Source: DAOUMU01 sp034409055 (lineage in GTDB: Bacteria > Chloroflexota > Anaerolineae > 4572-78 > J111). Taken from it: a stretch of DNA of 46,111 bases. The stretch's first letter is position 1. Every line of letters begins with the position of its first letter. Of the stretch, positions 1 through 7,980 are shown piece by piece. The notes under the pieces were generated by a model that saw nothing but the letters and a program-made list of their open reading frames with translations, made no database searches and was not told the DNA's origin. The position numbers and the translations under genes were made by a program. The DNA is taken from positions 1 through 46,111 of the forward strand of contig DAOUMU010000071.1 in the NCBI GenBank assembly GCA_034409055.1, written 5' to 3'.

Positions 1-201
1 CTACAAAATAGTACCTAAGCAGGGCCCAATCGCATTGTCCTAACAATATTTCTAGCTCAGATGCTTAGATTTGGTAGCTTTGGCAATAGAACAGGTGTAC
101 AAGCATATAATTCTGGGACTATGTCGAAAATTGGATCTACTGAGACTCTTTGTAGAGCGGGCATCCCCATGCCCGACCTCGCATGGGGATGCGGGATCTA
201 C
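1..201. other. Left-edge intergenic region
   Basis: No convincing gene is seen. The stretch lies beyond the stop of the minus-strand histidine kinase. TTGGATCTACTGAGAC at 131-146 reappears as the terminal arm of the palindromic element at 16186-16309 (listed separately). The far end of the window-edge element may therefore lie outside the window. A long hairpin repeat occupies 152-200. Confidence 0.6.
152..200. repeat. Imperfect hairpin of the GGCAT-GGGG-ATGCC family
   Basis: Two arms of about 21 bases pair with three mismatches (GTAGA..GCATCCCCATGC against GCATGGGGATGC..TCTAC), and each arm is itself a small palindrome. It sits directly after the stop codon of the kinase gene at 202. No T-run follows on the minus strand, so it is not a classical terminator. 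It could still stabilise or end the transcript. The same core recurs at 4772, 4886, 4935, 7870, 9311 and 10550. Confidence 0.7.
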
Positions 202-1809
202 TTACAGCTTCAGCGTTTTTTGCTCAAGGTTGGTGTTATCAAGGGGCAGGATAACCGTAAAAGTGGTACCTTGGGCCTCATTACTGGTTACCTGAATTTC
301 GCCCCCACAGATATCCAACATTCCTCTGACAATAGAGAGCCCTAAACCAATCCCACCATGTTCGCGGGTCAGAGAGTTTTCGACCTGGTAAAAGCGATCA
401 AAGATCCGGCCAAATTCTTCTTCAGGGATGACAGTGCCGGTGTTATGGACGACCATAACGGTCTGCTCACCCTCGACTGCTGCGGTAAATGTGACCTGAC
501 CCTCTACCGGTGTAAATTTAATGGCGTTATGAATTAAATTGACAATAATTAACTCAAATTTATGCCGGTCGATGATCATCTGGGGAAAATCTTCGGGAAT
601 GTGGACCTGAATATCCAGGTTCTTTTCGGCAGACATTGGCTTCATATCCTGAAGAACAACTTCGATCACTTGAGGCAGATTCAATTTGTCATGAGAGAGG
701 GTGGCAACGCCGCTTTCTAGATATTGCAGATTGAGCATATCATCAATCAGCGACCGCAGACGCAGAGCGTTACGCATAATATGAGATAAATACTCCTCAC
801 CTATTATCCCTTCTACTTCATCTTCCAGTACCGTGGCATAGCCCATTAAAATAGCCAACGGTGTTCGCAGTTCATGGGCAGCAATGTTGATGAACTCGCT
901 TTTCATATGGTCCAGTTTTTGCAACTCTTTGTAAGCTTCTTGAATTTCTGTAAAGAGTCGGGCGTTTTCCAGGGCCACACCGGCCTGGCTGGAAAGTATG
1001 GCTAAAAATTCGTTGTCACTGGGGGCAAAATCTTGCTCTTTTCGGACCAGAATAAGGGCACCCAAATTGGAGTTTTGGGATTTGAGGGGTGTAGCAATGA
1101 CCGCTTGTCCTGCCAGGGCTTCAAGAATGGCCTGATTCTCATTATTGCCCGGCGTGTTGCGGTTTATACTTAATTGTTGACCGTTTTTTAAGATGAGTTG
1201 AGCCAATTTGTCATATGCCTGCTGCTGGATCTCATTTTGCCCACCATCTAGCTGGTAGTGAAATGGCCTGATTTTATCCTCTTCAAAGGTGTAAAGGCCG
1301 GCCAGATCGGCCCTGGTTTCTTTTTGAACAACCTCCAGCAGATGTTGGAGCACCCGGTCAACTTCTACCGTCCCCATCAGGGTTTTATTCAGTTCAAAAA
1401 GGGGAATCAAAGAGCGCAGGCGGAAGTTCTCTTTTCTAAGTTGTTCCTTTTCCAGGGCTTTCGTGACGACCAGGCTCAACTCTTCGGGGGTAAAGGGCTT
1501 CATCATAAATTCGTCAATACCCAGTTTGAGGGCCTCGATGACCATATCCATAGTGCTGTACCCGGTCATCGTCACACAGATCAGACCAGGGTCATATTTT
1601 TTGAGCGCCTGGGCTATCTCCAAGCCGTTCATCCCCGGCATTTTAATGTCGGTCAACAGCAAATTGAAATGGTCTTGCTTGACAATTTCAATGGCTTCGT
1701 AGCCGTTGTCAGCAGTTTTTACCTGGTAACCTTTGCCCACTAAAATGCGCTTGCATAGATCGAGAACGTCGGCCTCATCGTCCACTATGATAATCTTTTC
1801 ACCGGCCAT
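202..1809 (-). CDS. Hybrid receiver-GAF-histidine kinase
   Basis: This is a cytoplasmic two-component protein of 535 residues with no membrane segment. An N-terminal CheY-like receiver (about 5-120) has the acidic pair D10/D11, phospho-acceptor D54 (LLLTDIKMPG) and K104. A GAF sensor domain follows (about 145-290). The dimerisation domain has its phospho-histidine at H312 (AAHELRTP). The ATPase domain shows an N box (NLIHNAIKF) and a glycine-rich GGIGLGLSI. The G1 box is of the N-x-G-x-x-IP kind rather than the common DxGxG. The receiver-first order suggests the kinase is itself switched by another kinase. GAGGAG lies 7 bases before the ATG. No output regulator is adjacent, so the target is unknown. 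Confidence 0.9.
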   Translation of the reverse strand: MAGEKIIIVDDEADVLDLCKRILVGKGYQVKTADNGYEAIEIVKQDHFNLLLTDIKMPGMNGLEIAQALKKYDPGLICVTMTGYSTMDMVIEALKLGIDEFMMKPFTPEELSLVVTKALEKEQLRKENFRLRSLIPLFELNKTLMGTVEVDRVLQHLLEVVQKETRADLAGLYTFEEDKIRPFHYQLDGGQNEIQQQAYDKLAQLILKNGQQLSINRNTPGNNENQAILEALAGQAVIATPLKSQNSNLGALILVRKEQDFAPSDNEFLAILSSQAGVALENARLFTEIQEAYKELQKLDHMKSEFINIAAHELRTPLAILMGYATVLEDEVEGIIGEEYLSHIMRNALRLRSLIDDMLNLQYLESGVATLSHDKLNLPQVIEVVLQDMKPMSAEKNLDIQVHIPEDFPQMIIDRHKFELIIVNLIHNAIKFTPVEGQVTFTAAVEGEQTVMVVHNTGTVIPEEEFGRIFDRFYQVENSLTREHGGIGLGLSIVRGMLDICGGEIQVTSNEAQGTTFTVILPLDNTNLEQKTLKL

Positions 1810-1962
1810 ACGAAGTCTCCTCTTGGAAGGTTTGGAGAAGCATTTTGAGTTGCCTACCTCTAGAATGTTGTTTGATTTCTTGTCTATGGCTCACTGTCAA
1901 ATGCTGCCCAGCAGTTCAGAAATTATTATCAACTTTTACCCTTAAATATTCCCCCATATCAA

Positions 1963-1990
1963 ATTATACCATTTCAAACATGCTATGCAA
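1963..1990 (-). promoter_or_regulatory. Candidate sigma70 promoter for the receiver-GAF kinase
   Basis: Reading the minus strand, TTGCAT (1985-1990) is followed after 16 bases by TATAAT (1963-1968), preceded by TGG as in an extended -10. Transcription would start near 1956, giving a leader of about 147 bases. The 276-base gap 1810-2085 shows nothing else clear; a weak GGGG/CCC hairpin just after the transporter operon is not a convincing terminator. Confidence 0.45.
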
Positions 1991-2085
1991 ACTGGTGATG
2001 ACCCATAATTCAACGGTAGCCTTGTTTTTCGTGGGCCAATAGCAAAAGTGGGATTATTTTCCCCTATTGGTACTAAACAAGCAGG

Positions 2086-2844
2086 TTATTCTCTAATGGC
2101 CTGCCTGATTTCATAGGCCAAATCCCCAAAGGCTTGGGTGTAGGCAATGCCTTTAGGCCGGGGACGGGGTAGATCAATGATAAACTCTGCGGAGATCGTT
2201 GTGGGGCGGGGGCTAAGCACCAACACCCGGTCCGCCAGAAACACGGCTTCCCGGATATTGTGGGTGACCATAATGGCGGTCAAATTTCGATTTCGCCAGA
2301 GGCGGAGGAGTTCTGTATTCAGCCGTTCTCGGGTCAGCGCGTCCAGGGCGCCAAAGGGTTCGTCTAACAAGAGGATACGAGGCTGTTGAACCAGGGCTCG
2401 GGCCACGGCTACCCGTTGTTCCATACCGCCAGATAGTGCCTTGGGATAGGCTGAGACAAATTCGCTCAACCCTACCAGGGTCAGCGTTTCTTGAGCCCGT
2501 TTTTTGGCCTCATCGGCCGGGATGGCATGAATTTGTAGGGGTAAAAGCACGTTATCCAGGACTGTACGCCAGGGCATGAGGTTAGGTTTTTGGAAAACAA
2601 TGCTAATCTCCGGGTGTGGTTCTGACAGGGGAGCGCCTTCTAACAATACGCGTCCTTTGCTGGCCGGCAGCAGGCCGGCCAGCAGTTGCAATAACGTTGT
2701 TTTACCGCAGCCGGAGGGGCCGACAATGCACAGGAACTCACCAGGCGACACAGCAAAGTTGATATTGGCTACGGTTAATAAGTCGCCATTGGCCGTATCA
2801 AAGGTTTTATAAAGTGCCTCGGCCTGCAAAATGGGGGTGGTCAC
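2086..2844 (-). CDS. ABC transporter ATPase of the riboflavin uptake system
   Basis: This ATP-binding subunit has 252 residues and belongs to the nitrate/sulfonate/thiamine-precursor family. It has Walker A GPSGCGKTT (about 43-51), signature LSGGMEQRVAVARAL, Walker B RILLLDEPFGALD and the switch histidine in MVTHNIREA. It is the third gene of a leftward operon, 12 bases after the binding-protein gene. By homology alone it would be called a nitrate/taurine or ThiZ-like ATPase. The FMN riboswitch heading the operon makes riboflavin or an FMN precursor the likely substrate. It should power RibX at the inner face of the membrane. Confidence 0.85.
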   Translation of the reverse strand: MTTPILQAEALYKTFDTANGDLLTVANINFAVSPGEFLCIVGPSGCGKTTLLQLLAGLLPASKGRVLLEGAPLSEPHPEISIVFQKPNLMPWRTVLDNVLLPLQIHAIPADEAKKRAQETLTLVGLSEFVSAYPKALSGGMEQRVAVARALVQQPRILLLDEPFGALDALTRERLNTELLRLWRNRNLTAIMVTHNIREAVFLADRVLVLSPRPTTISAEFIIDLPRPRPKGIAYTQAFGDLAYEIRQAIRE

Positions 2845-2856
2845 GATGAAACGGAC

Positions 2857-3858
2857 TCACTGAGTTTCTACAAATTGATTGGTATAGAGCTGTTCGACCT
2901 CGATGGGTTTTTCCAGTAAGCCGGTTTTCGTCATAAAATCAACCGAGTCTTGCCAGGCCTGGGCACTGGAAACCCCCGGTTGGTCACTTTTCCAAAGTTC
3001 GATGGAAGCCTCCAAGACTTGACGCTGTATCGGCGCAGCCTCATCGGTTATTTCAGGCACGACTTGACGGGCAATGGCAAACGCCTCAGCCGGATTAGCG
3101 ATGGTATCGTTTAAACCACGCAAGATGGCTCGCACCATGCGCCGGATTAGTTCCGGATCGTCGGCCATTAATTGATCGCCGACAACCAGGCCGTTGGACA
3201 CCAGGTCGATATAATCGGATACTTCAATGACATAGACCTCAAGGCCCTCGTGGCGCAGTTGAATTGGCTCGTTGGCAATATAAACTACGGCTGCATCAAC
3301 CAAGCCTTGCTGTACCGCAGCGGCCTGGGTAAAACCAATCTCTTCCACCGTGATGGCCTGTTCGTCAAGGCCAGCCGCGTAAACGAGGGCCTTCCAACCG
3401 ATAAAGCTGGCTCCAAAGAAACCGGGTAGACCAACTTTTTTCCCGACCAGTTCATCCGGTTTGGACACCCCGGCCGAAGTTGGAATCATCAAAGCGACCG
3501 GATAGCGCTGATACCATTTCATAACATAGGTGATCGGCAGGCCCTGGGCCCGGGCCAGGATGATCTGGTCGCCACTGGCAATAGCGAATTCGCGTTCGCC
3601 CTGAGCCGCCAGAGCCACAAAGTCATTTTCATAGCCATATTCAATCTCAACCTCAAGCCCCTCGTCCGCGAAAAACCCCTTGCTTTGGGCCACGTAAAAA
3701 GGAGCAAATTGCACGTTAGGGATGAAACCTACACCTAATCTTACGTGGCGTAATTCTTTGGCCTCTTGGGTTGGTGGAACTGTGGCCGTGCTGGTACCAC
3801 AAGCAACTAAGCCTATGGCTATCGTCAGGAGGAGTAGCAGCGTCCATCGAGATTTCAT
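2857..3858 (-). CDS. ribY: RibY-like riboflavin-binding lipoprotein (NMT1/THI5 family)
   Basis: This is a 333-residue solute-binding protein. Residues 1-20 form a lipoprotein signal (MKSRWTLLL..LVAC) with the lipidated Cys at 20, followed by a short Thr/Pro linker. The mature part is a periplasmic-binding-protein type II fold of the NMT1/THI5 group, starting VRLGVGFIPNVQFAPFYVAQSKGFF. Family members bind thiamine precursors, nitrate or sulfonates, but RibY of Chloroflexi is a known riboflavin binder controlled by FMN riboswitches. The leader at 4805-5077 supports that reading over a thiamine role. It lies 22 bases after ribX and 12 before the ATPase gene. Ligand identity is inferred from context. 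Confidence 0.8.
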   Translation of the reverse strand: MKSRWTLLLLLTIAIGLVACGTSTATVPPTQEAKELRHVRLGVGFIPNVQFAPFYVAQSKGFFADEGLEVEIEYGYENDFVALAAQGEREFAIASGDQIILARAQGLPITYVMKWYQRYPVALMIPTSAGVSKPDELVGKKVGLPGFFGASFIGWKALVYAAGLDEQAITVEEIGFTQAAAVQQGLVDAAVVYIANEPIQLRHEGLEVYVIEVSDYIDLVSNGLVVGDQLMADDPELIRRMVRAILRGLNDTIANPAEAFAIARQVVPEITDEAAPIQRQVLEASIELWKSDQPGVSSAQAWQDSVDFMTKTGLLEKPIEVEQLYTNQFVETQ

Positions 3859-3880
3859 TTCTTTTCGTCCTTCTTAAAAA

Positions 3881-4723
3881 TTATCGACGCCAGGCCAGGA
3901 GCCAACTTTCCAGCCCGGTTACAATTAGGTATAAACTTAGAGAAATAGCGCTCAGAGCGAGCAAGGCGGCAAACATAAGGGGGGTACTAAACAATCCCTT
4001 GGATAGATTGATCAAATACCCCAAACCCCGGTCGGCTCCCACAAATTCGCCCACGACCGCCCCAATGACGGACAGGGTAACCCCGATTTTGAGACCGCCC
4101 AACAAGACGGGCATCGCGGCCGGAATTTCCAGAATAGCAAATGTTTGCCAGCGGTTGGCTCGCAGGGAACGCATTAAGGTTTCCAGGCCTTCATCCACCG
4201 AACGAATGCCCACAATGGTGTTGACCAGCACCGGAAAGAAAACCACCAACATACAGATGAGCACTTTGCTCATCTTGCCGGAGCCAAACCAGATGATCAG
4301 CAAGGGGGCAATAGCAATCGACGGTATTGATTGTGAAGCAACAATATAAGGTCCGGCTAACCGTTCCAGGAGAGGGTTTTTGGCCAGAATATATCCCAGC
4401 ACGGTGGCTGTGGTCAGGCCCAGAGTCAATCCACCGGTAATCTCAATCAGGGTCGCTTGAGCGTGGTGCCAGAGGAGACCATTAGCTGCAATTTTAGTCA
4501 TCTCCTGGAATACACTGATCGGATCGGGTAAAATAAAGGTGGGGTAGTTAGTAATCACTGTAATTAATGACCACAAGCCAATAATCAACAGAATACCTGC
4601 CGGTAAGGCAGCCAGTTCTAAGCCGTGCTTTTGCCACCAGTTTCGTTTCGTTCCGGTCTGGTGGTGTCTAAGACGCAGCTTTGGAGATTGCGAAACTTTT
4701 ATCATTTCCTGCAAGGTAGACAT
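3881..4723 (-). CDS. ribX: RibX-like ABC transporter permease
   Basis: This permease is of the BPD/MetI type, 280 residues from the chosen ATG at 4721-4723. After a polar N-terminus come about six hydrophobic segments, the first at LAALPAGILLIIGLWSL. The cytoplasmic coupling loop lies around VRSVDEGLETLMRSLRANRWQ..EIPAAMPVLLGGLKI. A longer TTG-started reading (to 4747) would run through the terminator hairpin and is rejected. The ATG abuts the U-tract of the terminator and lacks a clear ribosome site. ATG at 4705, behind CAGGAA, is a possible alternative. It is first in the riboswitch-controlled operon with ribY and the ATPase gene. Confidence 0.82.
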   Translation of the reverse strand: MSTLQEMIKVSQSPKLRLRHHQTGTKRNWWQKHGLELAALPAGILLIIGLWSLITVITNYPTFILPDPISVFQEMTKIAANGLLWHHAQATLIEITGGLTLGLTTATVLGYILAKNPLLERLAGPYIVASQSIPSIAIAPLLIIWFGSGKMSKVLICMLVVFFPVLVNTIVGIRSVDEGLETLMRSLRANRWQTFAILEIPAAMPVLLGGLKIGVTLSVIGAVVGEFVGADRGLGYLINLSKGLFSTPLMFAALLALSAISLSLYLIVTGLESWLLAWRR

Positions 4724-4756
4724 AAAAAATCCCGAAGTACAATACAATACTTCGGG
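4724..4756 (-). terminator. Intrinsic terminator of the FMN riboswitch
   Basis: On the minus strand CCCGAAGTA (4748-4756, read in reverse) pairs perfectly over 9 bases with TACTTCGGG (4731-4739) across an 8-base loop. A run of six U (4724-4729) follows directly, ending at the ribX start codon. Its position between the riboswitch and the first gene fits FMN-induced transcription termination. Confidence 0.85.
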
Positions 4757-4771
4757 GTGGTTTTATTTTCA

Positions 4772-4796
4772 GGCATCCCAAAACATTGGGGATGCC
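4772..4796. repeat. GGCATCCC hairpin in the riboswitch-terminator spacer
   Basis: GGCATCCC (4772-4779) and GGGATGCC (4789-4796) form a perfect 8-bp stem around a 9-base spacer. This is another copy of the small palindrome scattered in the window. It lies between riboswitch and terminator, so it is transcribed in every leader RNA. Confidence 0.7.
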
Positions 4797-4804
4797 GAAT
4801 TTGA

Positions 4805-5077
4805 TCACCTTCTCCCATCCGGACTATACCGTCGGCTTCAGATTTTCACTGAATCGGCGCCACTCGCTTTTAACTATCCAGAATCGGGCATGGGGATGCC
4901 CTCTCTACAGAGCGATAAATTTAGAATCGGTGTCGGGCATAGGGATGCCCTCTCTACAATAGAGATAAATTTAAAATCGGTGGACGTTCGCGGGCTTAGC
5001 TACCCCTGTAGCATCACCGCCGGTCGGGAATTGTGGCCTATCAGCCTGGCTGACCACTCACCCTGCCCCGAAGGTAT
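4805..5077 (-). ncRNA. FMN riboswitch (RFN element)
   Basis: Read on the minus strand, nearly all conserved RFN blocks are present. They are: P1 arm ACCTTC (5070-5075), GGGGCAGGGTG (about 5059-5069), AATTCCCGACCGGCGG (5017-5032), AGCCCGCGA (4988-4996), the GTGAAAATC helix (about 4841-4858), GCCGACGGTATAGTCCGGATGGGAG (given in part; 4811-4836) and the closing arm GAAGGT (4807-4812). The P2 loop carries an extra stem (GTGG/CCAC). The linker between the GCGA block and the GTGA helix is about 130 bases because two copies of a palindromic repeat sit in it. Family knowledge: it senses FMN and shuts off riboflavin synthesis or uptake genes. Here it precedes ribX-ribY-ATPase and a terminator. Confidence 0.95.
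4883..4982. repeat. Two tandem copies of a ~50-bp palindromic repeat inside the riboswitch
   Basis: Each unit reads TCGGGCATRGGGATGCCC, then CTCTCTACA, an ATAAATTT stretch and AATCGGTG. The palindromic cores are at 4886-4901 and 4935-4950. A third copy lies at 9309-9352 after the MFS gene. The insertion fills the naturally variable linker of the FMN aptamer and leaves all conserved aptamer blocks intact. Confidence 0.85.
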
Positions 5078-5095
5078 GTATTCTATTTGAGCAAG

Positions 5096-5124
5096 ATTAT
5101 AATTGATTGCCTGTTAAAAGTCAA
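5096..5124 (-). promoter_or_regulatory. Sigma70 promoter of the riboflavin transporter operon
   Basis: On the minus strand TTGACT (5119-5124), a 17-base spacer and a perfect TATAAT (5096-5101) predict a start near 5089. That is about a dozen bases before the P1 helix of the riboswitch. Spacing and both hexamers are close to ideal. Confidence 0.8.
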
Positions 5125-5144
5125 TATTATTAAGCGTAAGGTGG

Positions 5145-6731
5145 TTAAAACCCCCCTGTTTGAATAACGAACGTCGCCGTGGCCACCACTCGTCCCTGAA
5201 CTTCCAGGGTTATTTGATAAGGACCGGGTTGATAGCCTCCGGCCGGACTGTAATAAACCCAGGCGGTACCAGTTTCGTAAAAATTGTCAGGCCAAACATC
5301 CTCAAAAACGTCTAACTCTGTATCGCCCCAGGTCCAACGGTGGGCCCAGGGTGTGCCCGCTTCAATTTGGCTATAATCGAAAAAAAGGAAAATTGGTTGC
5401 GGGCCGGGGGCAAAGGAGGTGCCAATTTTGTCGGGTTGGTCATTGTCGGTAATGCCATGGGCCAGCCGCAAGTTGGTAAAAGGGCTGCCTTCGACCACGG
5501 TGGGTGGACCGGGGGTGGGTAGCGGAACCAACGTCGGAGTGGCCGTGGGAATGATCGTCGGCGTAGCCGTTGGCATAGGGGTAGAAGTAGGAGTAGGACC
5601 GGGAGGAGGGCCGGTTGGTGTTGGTGTCGGTTCGATGGCTACGGCAGACTGGGTGGCGATGTCCCTGACCCCCGGAGCGGTGGCGGTCGGTGATAGAGGC
5701 GGGGCTTGAATGATAGCCTGGGTCGGGGTAGCGACGGGTTGGAGAGCATTCCAAATCGATACAGCCCAGAAGCCCAAAACCAGCAGGATAATGATCAGGG
5801 GGACAGCAATTAACCCCCATATCCACGGCCGTCTCCATACCGGTACAGGGGATTCAAGACCGGCCGCTTTCACTTGGGTGGCCGCCGCTGCTGGGGCGCG
5901 TATGGGGGCGGTCCCTTCGATGGCCACTGATAACGCCCGGGCAAACTCTGCCCCGGTATTGTAACGCAGCTCTAGCCCTTTGGACAGCATCCGTCCGATG
6001 GCTTCACTCAAGCGTACGGAAATGCCGGGGTAAGTTACGTGTAAAGGTTGCGGTTGTTCGTAAGCCTGGGCGTGCAAAACGGCTGCTGGCGTGCCGGTAA
6101 AAGGTGGCTCATTGGCTAACATCTGGTAGCAGAGAATGCCCAGTGAGTAAAGATCAGATTGACGGGTTGGTCCCTGGCCGTGGACTCGTTCCGGGGCAAT
6201 GGTCTCTGGAGAGCCAACGGCATAGCCCTGCTTCACCAAGCTGGTGCCACTCATGGCCTGTGTTTGTCCAAAGTCGGCCACCAGGGCGTGATCGTTTGGG
6301 CCAAGATAGACTCGGTGGGCTGATAGATCACCGTGGGTCACCGATTTTTGGTGGGCATAATCCAGGGCCGAAACGATTTGTCGGGCAATGGTTAACATAC
6401 GCTGGGGAGAGAAAGGTCCTTCTTCTTCAAGCACCTGGGCCAATGGGCGCGCTTCAATTAACTCCCGAACCAGGTAGAGGATATCACCTTCCTGGCCAGC
6501 TTCGTAAGTGCGGACGATGTTAGGATGTTCCAATTTAGCCGCTTGTCGGGCCATATCTTTAAAGCGCCGCACAAAAAATGGATCGAAAGTGAATTGGGAG
6601 GCAACTACTTTGATGGCTACTATGGCCCCGTCCGATTTTCGCTGACCCTGATAGATGATGGTCAGGTCGTCCCGGCCAATTTCCTGCTCCAGGATATAAT
6701 TTTCAAGTTGAATATCTACGGTTGTTGTCAT
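5145..6731 (-). CDS. Membrane Ser/Thr kinase-like protein, divergent catalytic motifs
   Basis: This 528-residue protein has an N-terminal Hanks-type kinase domain (about 12-270), a membrane helix (about 305-328), a Thr/Pro-rich linker and a C-terminal extracellular beta-rich domain (about 410-528). The VAIK lysine (K41), DFG motif (VADFG) and APE-like APERVHG are present. The glycine loop is degenerate (GRDDLT). The catalytic loop reads HGDLSAHR instead of HRDLKPxN, keeping the Asp but lacking the usual metal-binding Asn. It may be a weak kinase or a pseudokinase. The start lies 19 bases after the peptidase gene, so the two form an operon. The outer domain probably senses or binds something at the surface; its ligand is unknown. 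Confidence 0.85.
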   Translation of the reverse strand: MTTTVDIQLENYILEQEIGRDDLTIIYQGQRKSDGAIVAIKVVASQFTFDPFFVRRFKDMARQAAKLEHPNIVRTYEAGQEGDILYLVRELIEARPLAQVLEEEGPFSPQRMLTIARQIVSALDYAHQKSVTHGDLSAHRVYLGPNDHALVADFGQTQAMSGTSLVKQGYAVGSPETIAPERVHGQGPTRQSDLYSLGILCYQMLANEPPFTGTPAAVLHAQAYEQPQPLHVTYPGISVRLSEAIGRMLSKGLELRYNTGAEFARALSVAIEGTAPIRAPAAAATQVKAAGLESPVPVWRRPWIWGLIAVPLIIILLVLGFWAVSIWNALQPVATPTQAIIQAPPLSPTATAPGVRDIATQSAVAIEPTPTPTGPPPGPTPTSTPMPTATPTIIPTATPTLVPLPTPGPPTVVEGSPFTNLRLAHGITDNDQPDKIGTSFAPGPQPIFLFFDYSQIEAGTPWAHRWTWGDTELDVFEDVWPDNFYETGTAWVYYSPAGGYQPGPYQITLEVQGRVVATATFVIQTGGF

Positions 6732-6750
6732 TCATTCTCCATAGAATTAC

Positions 6751-7713
6751 TCACAAATCGCGCAGAGCGGGCACGCCGGCCAGTGATGTCGCCTGCTGTA
6801 CGGCGTTGACAATCGCCTGCGCGGTCGCTTCGGCGGCAAAGGCCCCGATTAAACTTATATCGGCAGCCTGGCCCTGACTGGTGGCCAGGGCAAAGATCGT
6901 GTCGCCGTCGAACATGGTGTGGGCCGGCCGAATGGCGCGGGCCAAACCATTATGCGCCATTTGGGCCACCTTATTGGCTGCTTCTTTTGATAAACTGGCA
7001 TTTGTCGCCACCACCCCGATGACGGTGTTGCCGGGACGGGTAAGATTCCCCGGCATTTCCTTCAATAACTGCATGGTATCCGCAAAGTGGCCTTCTGGCA
7101 ATTTTCGTACCCCGGCCAAAATTTGCCCCGTCTCCGGGTTGACCACATCGCCAAGACAGTTCACCACAATGAGCGCGCCAACTATTAAACCCTGGTCTAA
7201 GGCAATGACGGCGGTTCCCAGGCCCCCCTTCATGCGGGCGGCCGGTCCCAAAATGTTGCCCACGGCCGCGCCAGTCCCTGCGCCAATCGTCCCGACCTCA
7301 TCCGTTTCGGAATGATGAGTGGCTGCCTGACAGGCGGCATAGCCCATGGTGGCATCAGGCCGAATATCAGCCCGGCCAACGATCAAATCAAACAATACAG
7401 CGGCGGGCACAATCGGGACGCGAGCTACGCCGACATCGAAACCGATATTGTGTTCTTCCAACCAGCAAACCACGCCATCAGCGGCGGCCAGACCAAAAGC
7501 ACTACCACCGGTGAGCACAACCGCATGCACTTCTTCGACCCGGTGCATAGGTCGTAACAAATCAGTTTCCCGGGTACCGGGTGCACCCCCCCGCTGGTCA
7601 ACACCACACACGGCTCCCTCCGGGGTCAGCACTACCGTACAACCGGTGGCCGCCTCAAAATCTTGGGCGTGACCAACCTGTAAACCAGGAATAGCTCTGA
7701 AAGCAATAGACAT
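6751..7713 (-). CDS. P1 (S58, DmpA/NylC-like) family peptidase
   Basis: This 320-residue N-terminal-nucleophile hydrolase is of the DmpA/NylC type. Family members are made as precursors that cut themselves before a Thr or Ser nucleophile. Here the cleavage motif is FDGD-TIFALAT, making T272 the likely nucleophile. The family core is seen in VVLTGGSAFGLAAADGV, the glycine-rich GTIGAGTGAAVGN and MKGGLGTA. Known members cleave N-terminal amino acids from small peptides, beta-peptides or nylon oligomers, and the natural substrate here is unknown. A strong ribosome site (GGGAGGG) precedes the ATG. It is the first gene of an operon with the kinase-like gene. No signal peptide is seen, so it is likely cytoplasmic. 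Confidence 0.9.
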   Translation of the reverse strand: MSIAFRAIPGLQVGHAQDFEAATGCTVVLTPEGAVCGVDQRGGAPGTRETDLLRPMHRVEEVHAVVLTGGSAFGLAAADGVVCWLEEHNIGFDVGVARVPIVPAAVLFDLIVGRADIRPDATMGYAACQAATHHSETDEVGTIGAGTGAAVGNILGPAARMKGGLGTAVIALDQGLIVGALIVVNCLGDVVNPETGQILAGVRKLPEGHFADTMQLLKEMPGNLTRPGNTVIGVVATNASLSKEAANKVAQMAHNGLARAIRPAHTMFDGDTIFALATSQGQAADISLIGAFAAEATAQAIVNAVQQATSLAGVPALRDL

Positions 7714-7782
7714 ATAATCCCTCCCTTTTATACGCAGATTAGCGAATTTCCTTGATCTTTTTCAACTCCCCTGGCCACAGCC

Positions 7783-7811
7783 AGTATAACATAGCTGTTG
7801 CCTGCTGACAA
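7783..7811 (-). promoter_or_regulatory. Sigma70 promoter of the peptidase-kinase operon
   Basis: On the minus strand TTGTCA (7806-7811), 17 bases, then TATACT (7783-7788) preceded by TGT (extended -10). The predicted start is near 7776, about 60 bases before the peptidase ATG. Confidence 0.7.
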
Positions 7812-7869
7812 TCAATCTGGCTAGCTGTTTTTTGTGGCAAAGCGTAGCCAGGGCCTCCCTATGCCCGCC

Positions 7870-7893
7870 GTAGACGCATGGGGATGCGTCTAC
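7870..7893. repeat. Perfect hairpin GTAGACGCAT/ATGCGTCTAC
   Basis: Two 10-base arms flank GGGG. This is a member of the GCAT-GGGG-ATGC family, placed in the divergent region between the peptidase promoter and the MFS promoter. The rest of gap 7714-8111 holds the two promoters, two ACGACT hairpins and an AACC microrepeat. No gene is seen there. Confidence 0.75.
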
Positions 7894-7902
7894 TTAAAGA
7901 TA

Positions 7903-7931
7903 TTGTGTCTAAACCTATCTCTTGTTATAAT
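7903..7931 (+). promoter_or_regulatory. Sigma70 promoter of the MFS gene
   Basis: TTGTGT (7903-7908), 17 bases, TATAAT (7926-7931) preceded by TGT. The start would be near 7938, leaving a leader of about 174 bases that contains the ACGACT hairpins and AACC repeats. Confidence 0.65.
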
Positions 7932-7980
7932 GAGCCGAAGAGGTAGCCAGACGAGGTGCATCCAGGTGAGCACAGGTAGT

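Noticed and set aside
152..200. Intrinsic terminator of the receiver-GAF kinase gene
   Set aside because: The hairpin is strong but no U-run follows on the minus strand, so it is listed as a repeat only.
2086..4723. Thiamine-precursor (ThiXYZ) transporter
   Set aside because: The protein family fits, but the leader is an FMN and not a TPP riboswitch.
4724..4747. TTG start extending ribX by eight residues
   Set aside because: The extension is encoded by the terminator hairpin and U-tract and has no ribosome site.
4890..5090. 66-codon open frame on the plus strand
   Set aside because: It lies inside and antisense to the FMN riboswitch and repeats.
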